DNA of 64,000 nt from Grifola frondosa (GCA_001683735.1 LUGG01000003.1:2542001-2606000); one strand, 5' to 3'; shown: positions 24,584 through 35,983, counted from the stretch's first letter. Program-made: numbers and translations. Notes: generated from the letters alone by a model not told the origin.

Positions 24584-24954
24584 AGTTGCAAGTGGTAGGT
24601 CGGTGGAGGCAAAGCTGCTTCAGTTGACCGTTTTGGGACGATGAGATCGACGAACCGGGAGCACGTGGCCAACTACTACCCGAAACCTGCCTCTTTTGAA
24701 CCCTGCTCTACCCCACTCGTTGCGCGACGCTCGTCCTACCACCATCTTGCATCAACCTTTCTTCTCTCGTTGTTATCGTTTCCAAACATTCTTGATTTAA
24801 ACTCTTGACACTCTCACAAGTAGTATCCGTGCAACTCACGACTCGTTGTGCGTCAACCCATTTTTCATCGTACCGTTCACGTCTTACTTACAGACGTTGT
24901 AGCTACACCCGTTCAGTTTCGTCGCCGAGCATCGCTCTGTGATCCCAGACCGCG
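24584..24954. promoter_or_regulatory. Divergent intergenic region SmG / RGG protein
   Basis: 371 bases between divergent starts. The part from about 24750 on is rich in pyrimidines (tttcttctctcg, cttactta) like other leaders here, and probably contains the 5'UTR of the RGG gene. No gene is supported; the longer frames around 24848-25333 overlap the RGG gene in other frames. Confidence 0.4.
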
Positions 24955-26736
24955 ATGGCTTCTCCTGCCCTGCCATCCACGCCATCCGGCGGAGTCGCTG
25001 CTTCCATGTGGTCGAATCAGCCCAATCCCGGACGTTCTGGATGGGGCCGCAACGGCGACACAGGATCGGCATTTCGCGGCCTCAGCAGAGGAAGGCCCGG
25101 GGGACGTGGCGGGCGTGGAGGTCGCGGCGGGCGCGGTGGCGGCAGGGGAGGAGCACCCCAGCGCGCAGCGACGAAAAGGGGCTAAAACCGAACCGAGATC
25201 AGGCCAGAGATCAAGCACCGTCGGATGTGCCCAAAGCGTCGGCACCCGCGCCCCCGTCCGCCCCTACACCCACTCATGTTACAAAGCCCTCCGGCTCCAA
25301 TCGACCCAGGGCGCCTTCCAGGAAGGCGTCTGAACAGAAGCCCCGAAGGTGCCTCCCATCGCACTCGATGCGAATCCTGCGGCGTCGAGTAACGCTCCTG
25401 TAGCTGCGCGAGGTGCCGCTAAGCGGCGGCGGTCGTCCGCAGCCAGCAAGACGAGTGCGCATTCTGCGTCGTCGAAGAAGGCTCTGTCGACGGAACCGAG
25501 TCTGGCCCAGCTTCGCGAGAAACCCGCGGTTGCCAAGGATATCCCTCCCCATCTGGTCGTTCCCGAGACGCCATCGTTTGATATCAAACACGACATCGAT
25601 GCGCTAGTCGAGCGTGTGAGAGCGGTGGCTATGGATAGGCCCAATACCCCTGGAAGCCACATCGACTGGGCTGGCGAAGAAGACGACAGTCTGCCTGACC
25701 TGGATGACTGGGGTTACACGACTGAGCTCTCCCATGTGTCTGAAAAGGTTACTCTGATCTCGCCAATCCTGGAAGATGCATTGAGGCCGCTCCCGAGTCT
25801 GGATGCCGGGACTCCTACGATCGCATCTAATGTTGTTGTGAACGGTGGCGAGGCAAAGCGTAGTGAGCAGAATGCGACGCCGTCGGGAGCAGAAGAGGGT
25901 GAGTAGCACTTACGTTGAGTTACACACATGCAGAATGTAAAGCCTAAGGTTTACCATCCAGCGTCTACGAAGGCTAGTCAGGCAGGTCAGCCCAATGGGA
26001 AGGATGGCGCTGCTAACAAGCGAAGTGAAGACGGTGCGTTGGAGGATGGCTCACAATCCGCCGTCCGTGGGTCGCGTGACCCATCGAGTTCCCCACAGAA
26101 GACACCGTCAAGCAAAGCCTCTCCACAAAAAGCAGCGGCGAAACTCCCCTTCCATCCCTCTCTCCCGCCAAAGCCGGTCACGACCTTCCAACCCTCAGCA
26201 TCTAAACGGCCTGCGCGGTATGCAGTCTCGGACCTAGTACAGAGCGTTGCACCACCAGAACGAATCATCATCACGTCGCTGTCCGAAGGCGCATCGGTCA
26301 CCACTACGCATGCTCCCGGTTCCCCGCGCACACCGTCGGAGATGCCGTCTGGGGGCGAGTCCTCCCCCGAACGGGCGGGGCTGTCGGCCTCCATCCACGC
26401 TCCCATCCCTTCCTCCGCCTCCACACCAGGCCACCTCTCCCCCCTGCACATTTCTTCCATGCTGCTCACGGCCGCTCGCGCACGGTCGGGCGACCGGCGG
26501 GCTTCCGTGCGCCCTACTCCCCACCTGCGGACTATTTGAATTCAGACCGAGGGCGGATAGACAAGGCGCACCATGCGCGCACGCAGTCGTCCCCTCCTAC
26601 GGGTACTGGGTCGCGTGCCGCACACGCCACGCGGCCTGTCATCACCGTCAATGCCATCTCCATGCTCGCGAGGTCGCTTGGCGGGAACGGCGGCATGAAG
26701 CGCGAAGCTGCTAGCGTCGCCGCGGTCAAAGACTAA
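24955..26736 (+). CDS. RGG-rich intrinsically disordered protein of unknown function
   Basis: I do not recognise a named family. The N-terminus is MASPALPSTPSGG..., then an RGG box at residues about 45-70 (RGGRGGRGGRGGGRGG), which points to RNA binding. A Pro/Ala/Ser/Lys-rich stretch and a basic patch (GAAKRRRSS, a possible nuclear signal) follow. Next is a conserved-looking block: FDIKHDIDALVERVRAVAMD, then a Trp/Asp motif IDWAGEEDDSLPDLDDWGY. The C-terminal half is Ser/Pro-rich, with PAPYSPPADY-like and VITVNAISMLARSLGG segments near the end. The reading needs one extra base at 25178-25181, 25341-25344, about 25897-25899 (at an intron donor) and 26495-26496, all in G or C runs. The start follows the window's usual leader. 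The DDSLPDLDDW motif suggests a short binding peptide. Confidence 0.7.
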
Positions 26737-27069
26737 TCTCGTCGCGTGCATACGTGCGTTGGTTTTGTATCTTTCTTGTCTATCTGTCATTCCTCAGGAA
26801 TCTTGTGTGAATTTCTGTTGCTCGCTGAATGCTACATCTATCGTTCTCTCTTTGCAATGTTCTATACCCTCCCCAACTCCGTTGTTTTTCTTTCTGTCTG
26901 CGCCGCTGCTATATACTATGTACTGGATCATAATATCCACCGACATATACTGCATAATAGTTCGATAGTGTTCTGGTGTTCTGATGTCCTGGTTTTAACT
27001 CGGTTACGGCTTGCACGGACTATGGAGTCTCGGTTTCGGATTTTGAATGCGAATTATATTACGGCTATG
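26737..27069. other. Convergent 3' intergenic region
   Basis: 333 AT-richer bases between the stops of the RGG gene and MDM10. It presumably contains both 3'UTRs. I see nothing else in it. Confidence 0.5.
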
Positions 27070-28611
27070 CTACCCCGAACTGAAATACGAGAGCTCGACC
27101 CCGATGGTTTTTATAGGTTTTGAACGGCTGGAGAGATTGGAAACCACGCCGAGGCTGACGAGGATGTTCCGCACGCGGCCTTCCCATAACAGCGACACGT
27201 CCTGTTTGCAAGTAGGTGTTAGCGTCTGGAGGAGGCAGGAGTTAGACACACGGTTGTTGTGGACACCCGGGCTTTCACGACCCCTTGCACCTCATCGGCG
27301 AGGTCTTGCGCACCGGACGGCGCGTCATCTGTAGATGGCACGGCACGGCCCTTGGCGCGTCGCTTCCACCATTCTGCACCTAAGGACCACTCGCTCTCGT
27401 AGCTGTAGACGTTAAAGTCAAAGCGGGAGGCGAGCGAGAGGTCTCGCGACACCCGCGCGGCGTATGCGCCGGAGATGTGGCCAAGCATGGGATTGAATAG
27501 CGCGGTGATGGTGGTGGGGGCTGGGAGGGCGGTCCGTGCCCGTGCGGTGACGACGAGTCATGCGATGTCGAGGATGATGCGATTTGGAAGGATGGAGGGG
27601 TCGCGTCTGGTAGTGTGGTGAAGCGGATTCCAGTGGACACTACGACAGACTATGAGCGAACAGCGTTGAGTTAGAGACGCGCGACTGACCTCCTGCGCTC
27701 TTCTCCTTTGCGCTGAAGTAGAATTCCGCCCCCGCCGATATTCGGCCCTTGAGCCCGCCCTCCATGGCGTCCTCCTCGTCTACCCGCTTGACCTCAGAGC
27801 GGGACCCCGGGGCTCCATGCCCCGCCTTGTCGCTCTCATCGAAACTATCGGGATGGCCGCCGAACCGCCCAAAGTTGTACAGCGAGCGGATGCCCCACAT
27901 GCCGTCCTCCGCGCTCCAGGTGTACTCGGTGCACCACCGGCCTGTGTCCTGCTGCAGACTGAACATGATATTGCTCGACGTCCCGTTCCCGCGTGAGCGC
28001 TCTGCCGAGAGATGCGAACGCGGATCGGATATCGCAGCGACCATCGCCTGGAGTGTTGGGGAGAGCCTAGTAGAGTAGAGTGCGTCGAGCCGGCCCGTGG
28101 GGATGTAGAGGCGGCCGTAGAGCAGATAGTCTGGGCGCTAGTGTCAACGACGCGCGGGATATTAGTAGTAGTTCGCACGTACTCACCACGGGTGTCGACC
28201 CGCTCACCTGCAAGCCATTCCTCCTCCTTCCCCTCTGGCCGGCGAGGTTGGTCGTAGACCTTGAAGCGGTCCGTCATGTCTTTGAAGCGCACATCGCCCG
28301 AGCCCTTCACGTCAAGTTCGCATGTCGTGAAGATGTACCCGACGGAGCCGTTCAGGGAGGGCAGTGCGTTCATTGAATAGGTGGTTTTGAATAAGGGGTT
28401 GGGAGATTTGGAGATGGAGAAGTGCAGCCCTCGCGGCACGGTGAAGTCAAGGATAGCTGGAGACACCTTGTTTTAATTTCGCTACTCAATGTATCCGCCA
28501 AATGTTCGACACACCATTTGATGAACGCGTGAGGTTGGCATATAGGTTGTCTTCATTCCATCCCGTAGCACGGTAATAGCTCCGAAGGACGTAGGAAGCG
28601 AATGGATGCAT
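27070..28611 (-). CDS. MDM10: Mitochondrial outer membrane beta-barrel MDM10 (ERMES subunit)
   Basis: Porin-like beta-barrel of the ER-mitochondria encounter structure, also linked to the SAM complex. The start is fixed by MHPFASYVLRSYYRATGWNE, the family's invariant N-terminus, then NLYANLTRSSNAILDFTVPR, GLHFSISKSPNPLFKTTYSM, LPSLNGSVGYIFTTCELDVK, DYLLYGRLYIPTGRLDALYS, GMWGIRSLYNFGRFGG and a negatively charged insert before GRISAGAEFYFSAKEKSAGV. The C-terminal strands read NPMLGHISGAYAARVSRDLS, DFNVYSYESEWSLGAEWW and EGRVRNILVSLGVVSNLSSR, ending IGVELSYFSSG. One frame break at 27516-27520 (a G5 run on the plus strand) separates the Pro-rich PPSQPP loop from TITALFNPMLGH; one more base restores it. 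About 500 residues, somewhat longer than yeast because of disordered loops. Confidence 0.93.
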
Positions 28612-28835
28612 CTCGCCGCACCACGAAAACGACAAGGAACTCTGAAAAAAACAATGAGATCAGAATGGGAGAAGATGGGAAGGGCTGAGCATGAGGACTG
28701 AGACGATGGCTGTCCGCTGGACCAGGTTTTGACGCGGTGGACTGTGCCGAGCGGCTAGATAGATCTGCGATCGACGCGTCCACGCGACCAATTTCAACCG
28801 CGTCGCGTCGACCCTTTCTCTCTCACAACCAACGT

Positions 28836-31549
28836 ATGAGACGCGTTCTCCTTGCGAAGTCATTTTCGCGGGGAGTCTGGTATTCTCTTATTTCTCGACG
28901 CCAGCTCTCGACCCCTGCGCTTGCTAGGCAGGCTTTCGCGTCCGGCAACCCCATGTTCGTCGACACGTCCCAGAGCAAGCTCGTCCCGCTCAGGCTCCGG
29001 TATTGTGGACAAGATTGAGGACGATTTGTCGCCGACTCTGAACCAGAGAGAGAGGAGCGAAGGAAGCTAGAGAAGGAAAGACGGCGTAGAATTAAACGCC
29101 AGAAGATCGCAAAGCTCGATGAGAATGTCATCGAGCTCACGGATAGTGATGGTGTATCACCTACAGCTGACGTTGTGCGAAAGCCCGCAACCTCCACTGC
29201 TATTGTCATTGGTATAACGGGTGCGCTCTACCGTGTCTTTATGATGCTTTTAAACTAAGAACGCGATGCTGTCATAGGTGACAGCAGTGGCGAGGATGAA
29301 AAGCACTTGAAACAACGCGTCAATGATCCTCCTCAGGGTCATTCATCAATTAATTCTACCCCGCACGAAATTATTTGCATCGGTACGTAATAGCTTTCCG
29401 CAGCATTACCAGCGCCTGATTCGTTCTTCCAGCCGACACTACCGACGATTCGTTACCTTCCGTCCGGCAAATATTAAACGTTCACCGTGATAAATCGCAT
29501 CCTGCTGTGGCTCGCGCAACCTCGCGATCAAGCAAGAACACAAATGTAAATATTCTCAAACCGACGACCTCTTCAAGAGCTTCTCCTAAATCGGCCGCCG
29601 TGGAGTCCGAAGATGAAGATGCAAATCGCCTTGACCTCGGACGCTTTGCGTACGTCAACAATCGCCAGCCAAATCGTCTTGCATTACTGAAAGAAGATGC
29701 AAGTCGTTCTGGGTCCGCAGCAAGTGCTGGACCGCCTGTTCGTCCCGCCAAGAAGAATGCATCCATCGCCAGCCACCGCTTCACTGACTTCCCGACTCGG
29801 AGTTGGCCAGGATCCTCAAATGCGTCTCCTGTGAACTGTCGTGGACAACGCGCAAAACAGTCATCCAAAAGATGAAGCATATACAAACGTGTGCCAAGAA
29901 GAATAGCATGACGGACGACACTATAAGGATCCTCTTACGCAAAGATCTGGAGAGTCTGCCTCCTGTCAACCCGAGCGGCAAAGGCAAGGGCAAAGAAGAA
30001 GATCCAGCCGTCCCCGAAACTTTACTAGAAGACATTCTAAGAGGCGGTGGCAAGAAGAAGGGAAGACGGCCCCAGGTCCTGCAGACCGTGAAGAGTCTGA
30101 CTGAAACCCGGGGTAGCATTCTCGATAGAGCACGGATGCTCATTCGGGACGACGTTGGCACGGAAGGTCCTGCTTTGGGAGAGAAAGATACAATGCCGGC
30201 CTTGGATCAAATGCCTTCCACACAAGCATTTGGCGAGAGCTCATTGGCAACACGTCGAATTCCTGCGGGTGAAACCAATCGACCAATGCCTCCACCTACT
30301 CAGGCCTTTGCCCCTAGTAAGTTTGCTGCCAAGGGGTGTTGGTGGGTAACGGTGGCCTCGCTTTTGCTGGACGGAACCTTCAAGAGAATTCCATACCACT
30401 GACGCAGCCCTTCGGGAAGAGCAAACTGGCGGACACCATACCGACCTTGAATATGCGTGCGGAGGCTCTCCCGTCTACGCAGGCGTTCGCGCCTAGCAAG
30501 CTCGCGCTCGCTGGAGGCGCAGGGGGTCATGGTTCGTAGCATGTTTTTATGGCCGTTTGTGAGACGTCGTGTTCTGAGTAGCATGCAGATGTTTATCCTT
30601 TATCTGATGACTCGGATTCAGCGCTGGCTCTTCTTCACAAGCGGCTTCGCGTCCTGCAACGCCTCGATCCGTAGGTCATGTTGATAATGTGTGGATATGA
30701 GTAAGACTGATAACATCCAGGATGCAAATTCCTCCCACACCAGCTCAAACGAAGACGCTCGAGCGCCTCATTGGACGAGTTCCCCAGGCTCCGCCCACAA
30801 CCTTTCCTCGCCGCAGCGGGGCCGGAGACCGTCATCCAAGCATAGCGACGCCGAATCTGCCAGCGAGCAGCAGACTTCTGATGTACAGGATTATTATCAA
30901 TATGAATGGAATTACGACGAATGGGATCCGGACAATGCGTACATGACTTTCGTTCCAGAGAAGATCCCGGGAAAATCTGTGACAACGCCGCTCGGGCATA
31001 GTGGAGTTTTGAATACCGCTGCGGACATGCCGAAGAAACGCGGTAGGCCTAGGAAGCTGAAGGGAAAAGAAGTCGCCTCGCAAGATGAAGCACCGTCGTC
31101 TCCTCGGGAGCCCGGGAAGGTGAGAAAGCCTCGCAAGAAGAAAGCTGCCGAACAGGATGAAGATGTCGCGGGTGGGCCAGAGGTCGCCGAGGTCGAATTG
31201 AATGCCAAGCTCAAGGATGCCATCCTGAAAGACCAGGAGCTCCATCTCCGTGTCTTGCGTTATGAAGTAAGCTGGTGTGCTTCTGGCACGATCGGCGAGG
31301 ACTGATGTTGAATCATCTGTACCACAGCCAGTTCATTTCGACGTCTTCCTGCAGCTCGCTCTTGACCTTGGCATGCCCGCGCGATCGTTGCGCCTCAAAG
31401 TCCGCAGCTTTCTCGACCGACAGGTTCGTCGGCGCCGTCCTCACTTGATCACTACGAACAAATATGAACAATGACATGGCATTTAGGCGATCCACTTCTA
31501 CGGGGCAGACCTGAATAAAAAGAATCGTACAAAAAAACGTCGCAAATGA
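28836..31549 (+). CDS. SLX4: Structure-specific endonuclease subunit SLX4
   Basis: Scaffold of the SLX1-SLX4 nuclease that cuts branched DNA at stalled forks and Holliday junctions in the nucleus. The diagnostic part is the C-terminal SLX1-binding domain, spliced as PVHFDVFLQLALDLGMPARS, LRLKVRSFLDRQ and AIHFYGADLNKKNRTKKRRK. Upstream are two AT-hook-like stretches (MPKKRGRPRKLKGK, KVRKPRKKKAA). A possible zinc-finger (residues around LKCVSCELSWTTRKTVIQKM, with a later HIQTC) matches the UBZ-like Slx4 region. Between them lie four copies of an 11-residue TQ repeat (30217-30506). Frame breaks occur near 29045-29055, 29791-29793, 30333-30336 and possibly the intron near 30670. The start is uncertain: the ATG at 28836 is the first plausible one, but the frame before the first break (IVDKIEDDLSPTLNQRE) differs. 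Confidence 0.85.
30217..30506 (+). repeat. Four-copy 11-residue TQ repeat within SLX4
   Basis: Coding repeats of 33 nt at 30217-30249 (STQAFGESSLA), 30295-30327 (PTQAFAPSKFA), 30399-30431 (LTQPFGKSKLA) and 30474-30506 (STQAFAPSKLA). Consensus x-T-Q-[AP]-F-x-x-S-[KS]-[LF]-A. Spacers are about 70-100 nt and unrelated to each other. Protein similarity exceeds DNA similarity, which suggests selection on the motif rather than recent duplication. Confidence 0.85.
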
Positions 31550-31666
31550 TCCCTATCTATAGCTATATTATGAATGTAAATTATTGTGCCTGTTGAAGGC
31601 GCTTAGTAAGTCATGCGCAATTCTGGTCATGTATATCCCCAGTGTTACTGTTACCCCAATCTCTCC

Positions 31667-33666
31667 CTATAACGCGACTTTAGACAATCCTGCCACCTCA
31701 ATTACACCACCGACGAGGTGTAGGCTGCCGGCGACCAGGACGTCCAGCTGTTTCTCTGCGTGTTGGGAACGCAGTTCTCGTACGAGGTTGATGGCATGCT
31801 CGATAGAAGGAAGAACGTGGATATTGTCATTCGGAAAAGAGGGCACAAGCGATGACCATGCGGATGCAAGGTCATGCTGTGTTTTGAGCTGGGCAAGATC
31901 GGCTTCCGGGATGGCGAGAGTGGTTAGGTCTAAAGAAAAGTCAATCCTATTCAGCAGATGTCAGGATACCGAGAGCACGAACGTACCGCCTTTGAAGCCA
32001 CCGTCCGCATATGTTACATTTGTGCAGAAGACTACGTGGTCAAAAAATTGGCTAGCGTCATCGCTGCGGCCATACAGCTGCAATTGCGCTGCCGCTTTGG
32101 CTAGCATGGCAGCCAGGAATGATTTGCCCGAGCGTCCATTCGTGCAGTTGAATATTAGCACTCGGTAAGATGGTGCATCAGTTTGTCGCAAGGCTGTATC
32201 AGGGCTGACGAACCACTGCATGGAACAATCAAGACTCTCGAGGGTATGTGCGCCGTCGAGGAACCAGGTTGTGTGTTCGTGAGTGGGATCGGGTACTGTC
32301 TGGCAGCGACCAGGCCATTTTGTGGCCTCCAATGCCTTGATGAAAGGTTCGGTGAGCATCGCGTCGTACTCGACGGACGTTTTGAGGCGTAAGAAAGTCT
32401 TCGCTAGATGAACGGCGAGGTTGGCATTTTGATACTGGTGAGCACCTGAAAGTCCTGTGACACGATCGAAGTCAGCGCCGAGCGAGACTGATTGGTAAAG
32501 CGGAGCATACCGAGTTTGATGTCAGAGAGTCCAGGTGTCGGTGGCACGATAATGAACTCGGACGCCTGGTCTTGGATGAGGTTGTGTAATTGCAAAATCT
32601 GGGGTTGCCTCTACCTTGTGGTCAATCGCCTGTTGGCGCAAGACTTCCATAGCCTCTTCCGGCTGGTTCACAGTAAGAGCAGGTACATCCTCCTGTTAGG
32701 CGAATCTTGAGGTTCAGCAAGTATGCTAGATATGCGGGAGGAGGCGCACTTTATAGATGCCGCCCTTCTGCCATGCTATTGCTGCGAGGGTTTTGCCGAG
32801 GATAGCGGTGTGATCGAGACCAAGAGCACAAATACCAGTCACGACCGGCTTAGGGACGATATTAGTACTGTCGTACATCCCGCCCACGCCAACTTCCAGT
32901 ATGGTGGCATCCACCTGAAGTTAGAATCAGTTCATGACATGCCTAACACGCGAATCCAGTTCACCTTCAATGTGAGGAAGGCGTGCCAAGCCAGAAGAGT
33001 CAGGAAACGGAAATAGCCAGGTTTTGCAGACGTATCCGGATTCGCTCTCTGATTATGTCTTCAGTGATGGCATAGTTTAGTGAGGGCTGAAAGAACGAAC
33101 TGTATCATTTTGTTCCAGTCTATCCCAGATTTCGAAGAAAAATCTTGCGAAGTCCTCTTCTGATATAGGTGCTCCATTGATACGGATCCGTTCACGGACA
33201 GCGACAAGGTGTGGAGAGGTATATAGTCCTGACGCTCCCGTTAATACAATAGGTCACAATTTAAGGACATCTCTTGCTCACCAACTTTCCACTCTGGCAT
33301 AGCATGACGGATGAGTGAGTCGGTGAAGGCGGATGTCGAGCCTTTGCCCTTGGTCCCGGTGATATGTATGACATTCAGCCTGTTAAGATCGGATGGCTAA
33401 AGAAAGCGACATTGATGAGTTTTTCTATGAAGATATGTGAATAGACTTGCACTGTACCCTATTCTGCCCAGATATTCCAGCATCTCGGGTATCGCGAACT
33501 CACTTGAACGGCCGCCTGAGGCTCGAAGTGCTTCGAGGACAGCTGCATTAGACTGGAGAGAATTGAGGTGGTCGACCGCATCCTTGTATGTCCTAGAGGA
33601 CATGGCTCTTGTAAAATGAGAGACGATAGATGGGACGATACGCGAAATTTTGAAGAAAACGGGCAT
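31667..33666 (-). CDS. MET7: Folylpolyglutamate synthase
   Basis: Mur-ligase family enzyme adding glutamates to tetrahydrofolates, retaining them in cytosol and mitochondria. Spliced motifs in order: [20 protein letters not shown], the P-loop [109 protein letters not shown] and [20 protein letters not shown]. The end is [17 protein letters not shown]. The first 21 residues are basic and without acids ([20 protein letters not shown]) and look like a mitochondrial presequence; a second in-frame ATG (MSSRTYKD) follows directly. An intron joining IDHK to [10 protein letters not shown] gives a normal length of about 50 nt. A one-base problem lies near 31985-31990 between GGFKG and DFSLDLTTL. Confidence 0.92.
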
Positions 33667-33820
33667 GAAAGACGCGCTGATCTACTGCTTGTCCCACGAC
33701 GCGACTGCGAACTCGTGACTTGTACTCCGCGTCTCTTCTCGTTTTCCTGAAATTCCTGACAGCGACCACCACTAATATCCTAGCTCGAGGCAGAGGCTGC
33801 TAAGGCTCTTCACTTCTTCG
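33667..33820. promoter_or_regulatory. Compact divergent promoter, FPGS / PPR gene
   Basis: Only 154 bases separate the two opposite ATGs, and both genes are expected to serve mitochondria. No TATA box is seen. Confidence 0.5.
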
Positions 33821-35896
33821 ATGATTCGCAATGCTGGCCAGCCTCTGACCTTAATATCACAGTGCATTAGAAGTTCTGTATGTCTTCTGGATTCCCATTC
33901 TTCCCGTCTGGCATCCACCAGCACCACATCCAGTGAACCATCCTCACAGCCTAAATTTCCTCGGAAAGATCGCCCTGAAAGAACAAACCGGTCGTTTCCT
34001 CCCAGGCCCATTCACTCTGGCGCACGACCTCGCTCTCGTGAGCTCGATGTCAAGCCCGGCCGTCCAGAGGAGCGTCCTGCAGAATCAAATCGACCATCGT
34101 ATTCTGGTCCCAATCCCATAAACGCGCCATATCGGACATTGTCTCATGGCAAAGGGTCTTCTGGGACTGCCGCCAAAGGAGAATACTTAGGGAAGCGTAT
34201 GCTGCGGCCAGCTGTCTTGTCCGAAAGATTGATCAAGCTGAGCAGGGAGGATCGACTAGACGATGCTATCATCATGCTGCAGAATGCCCCTTTGGACGCT
34301 CAGAATGCTATCGTATGGAACACGCTCATAAAGCATGTGCTCGAAGCCAGGCGATACAAGCTAGCCTACCAGCTCTACATAGATGTATGTGCTTTTTCGC
34401 CTTTACATTGTATCATCAAACTGACGACTGCTCAGATGAAACGCCGTGGATTTAGTCCGACCATCAAAACCTACACTACGATGTTCGGGGGCTTAAGTAC
34501 TGTCCAGGAATGGTCGAAGCATACAAAATTGCTCGAGCAGGTGCATACTTTGTTCGAAAACTACGTGCAATACGTCCAATCCATCAAAGAACGTGATCCC
34601 TCCAGCCCGGATCTAAACGTTGGGCCAATTGCAGTATATATCAGAATTTTGGCGAGCGCTGGGCTGTACCAACGAATATTTGACGTCTACTACGCGATGG
34701 ACGAAGAGGGCCCTCTTGCTCCAACGAAGTATACCTATACCGCCATGTTCCAATCCCTATCAGACAGGCGAGCCTCTCCGGATGGTGGCAGGGACGAGCG
34801 GGGTATACGCGACCAAAATGCTTCGGATGCGAAGGTTCTATGGAGAAGCATGATAAAACGCTCACAGAAATCCCCCATATTCGAGCCTGACGCTTTCCTC
34901 ATCACTTCTGCTCTGCGTGTATTTGCGCTCGGCCGCCCCGCCGATCAGCTCTTCGCCTTTGACATTATCCGTGACTACCTGGGCTTCGCAAAACCCGGAG
35001 AAGATCCTCTACCTCCCAAGGTCGAGCTGGAGCGTCCACTCCTCTCGGATGTGCTATGGTTGTGCAACCTCACGCGGAAGTACCGAATATGCACGTACTT
35101 CGCTCAGCAGGTTATGGATGGCCACCTGAAAGCGGGGGCTCGGGCGGTGTTGGACCGCGGACATATAGAACAGGTCCTCACAGCATACGGGGCCCTTGCC
35201 GCCATGGGAACCATGAACGAATCGCGCCAGGCGCTGAGGGCATTGGAGTGGATGCTGGAGCAAGACAGGAACAGACGCGACGACCAGCTTCGCCCGGGGC
35301 TCTCTACCTACACCCTCGTATTGGCCGCATGCTGGCGGGGCGCAGACTGGGAGAGCGCGATGCGGACGTTCGAGCTGATGAGTGGGTACCATGCGGAGGA
35401 CTTCGCGGATGGTGAGGACGGGCAGCCTCCTGCCACCCTGCGCATGGACCAACGCGCGGCAGGCAAGAATGTGCTCCCCGATCCCGCCGCCATGTCGTTC
35501 ATCGTTCGCATCGCACTGGCTTCGAACGACCCACCGACAATGCGGCAGTGTCTGCGGATCGTGGACCACCTCGGCGTCGATCGGTGGTCGGACGTCGACA
35601 GAGAAGACGGCGGGCGGGTAGCGGCGCAGTACTACAAGGACCAGTCGTTCTATGCCGGAAAGACGGCATCGGCGATGGTGGAGCTCATCGACAAAGTGGT
35701 GCCCAAGGACACCGAGCGCACTGTGGAGCATGAGCGTTGGCTTGGTCTGCGCGGGGTGGCGAAGCGGCTCCTGCGGGAGCAACCACAGTCAAGAAAGACG
35801 CCTTTCTTGGAACAGCAGCCTCTGGGTAGCGAGCGCGGTCTTCTGGCGACAGACAGTGCTGTTGAATGGGAGCTGGCTACGAGACAATCTAGGTAG
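33821..35896 (+). CDS. Mitochondrial pentatricopeptide repeat (PPR) protein
   Basis: Predicted mitochondrial RNA-binding protein. The N-terminus is basic with Ser/Arg-rich presequence character (MIRNAGQPLTLISQC... RLASTST), then a disordered Pro/Arg-rich stretch to about residue 115. Helical repeats follow: RLIKLSREDRLDDAIIMLQN, VWNTLIKHVLEARRYKLAYQ, MKRRGFSPTIKTYTTMFGGL, GPIAVYIRILASAGLYQRIF, APTKYTYTAMFQSLSD and RPGLSTYTLVLAACWRGADW, each with PPR spacing. A 51-nt intron at 34385-34435 (gtatgt...ctcag) has a length divisible by three and no stop; removing it joins LYID directly to MKRRGF as a normal PPR boundary. That gives about 674 residues. RNA target unknown. Confidence is high for PPR, low for any named orthologue. 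Confidence 0.82.
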   Translation: MIRNAGQPLTLISQCIRSSVCLLDSHSSRLASTSTTSSEPSSQPKFPRKDRPERTNRSFPPRPIHSGARPRSRELDVKPGRPEERPAESNRPSYSGPNPINAPYRTLSHGKGSSGTAAKGEYLGKRMLRPAVLSERLIKLSREDRLDDAIIMLQNAPLDAQNAIVWNTLIKHVLEARRYKLAYQLYIDVCAFSPLHCIIKLTTAQMKRRGFSPTIKTYTTMFGGLSTVQEWSKHTKLLEQVHTLFENYVQYVQSIKERDPSSPDLNVGPIAVYIRILASAGLYQRIFDVYYAMDEEGPLAPTKYTYTAMFQSLSDRRASPDGGRDERGIRDQNASDAKVLWRSMIKRSQKSPIFEPDAFLITSALRVFALGRPADQLFAFDIIRDYLGFAKPGEDPLPPKVELERPLLSDVLWLCNLTRKYRICTYFAQQVMDGHLKAGARAVLDRGHIEQVLTAYGALAAMGTMNESRQALRALEWMLEQDRNRRDDQLRPGLSTYTLVLAACWRGADWESAMRTFELMSGYHAEDFADGEDGQPPATLRMDQRAAGKNVLPDPAAMSFIVRIALASNDPPTMRQCLRIVDHLGVDRWSDVDREDGGRVAAQYYKDQSFYAGKTASAMVELIDKVVPKDTERTVEHERWLGLRGVAKRLLREQPQSRKTPFLEQQPLGSERGLLATDSAVEWELATRQSR

Positions 35897-35983
35897 CTTG
35901 TTCTCGGCGTATTTTAGAGTACGCGATTATCAAACTAATAAACAGCACGGCGCATTGACTGACCACCCACGAAACTGGAGACT

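Noticed and set aside
32560..32640. Apparent 16-nt intron in FPGS joining IDHK to ILQLHN
   Set aside because: Too short to splice. A normal intron of about 50 nt with acceptor aagaccag joins IDHK to ASEFIIVPP, which fits the family.
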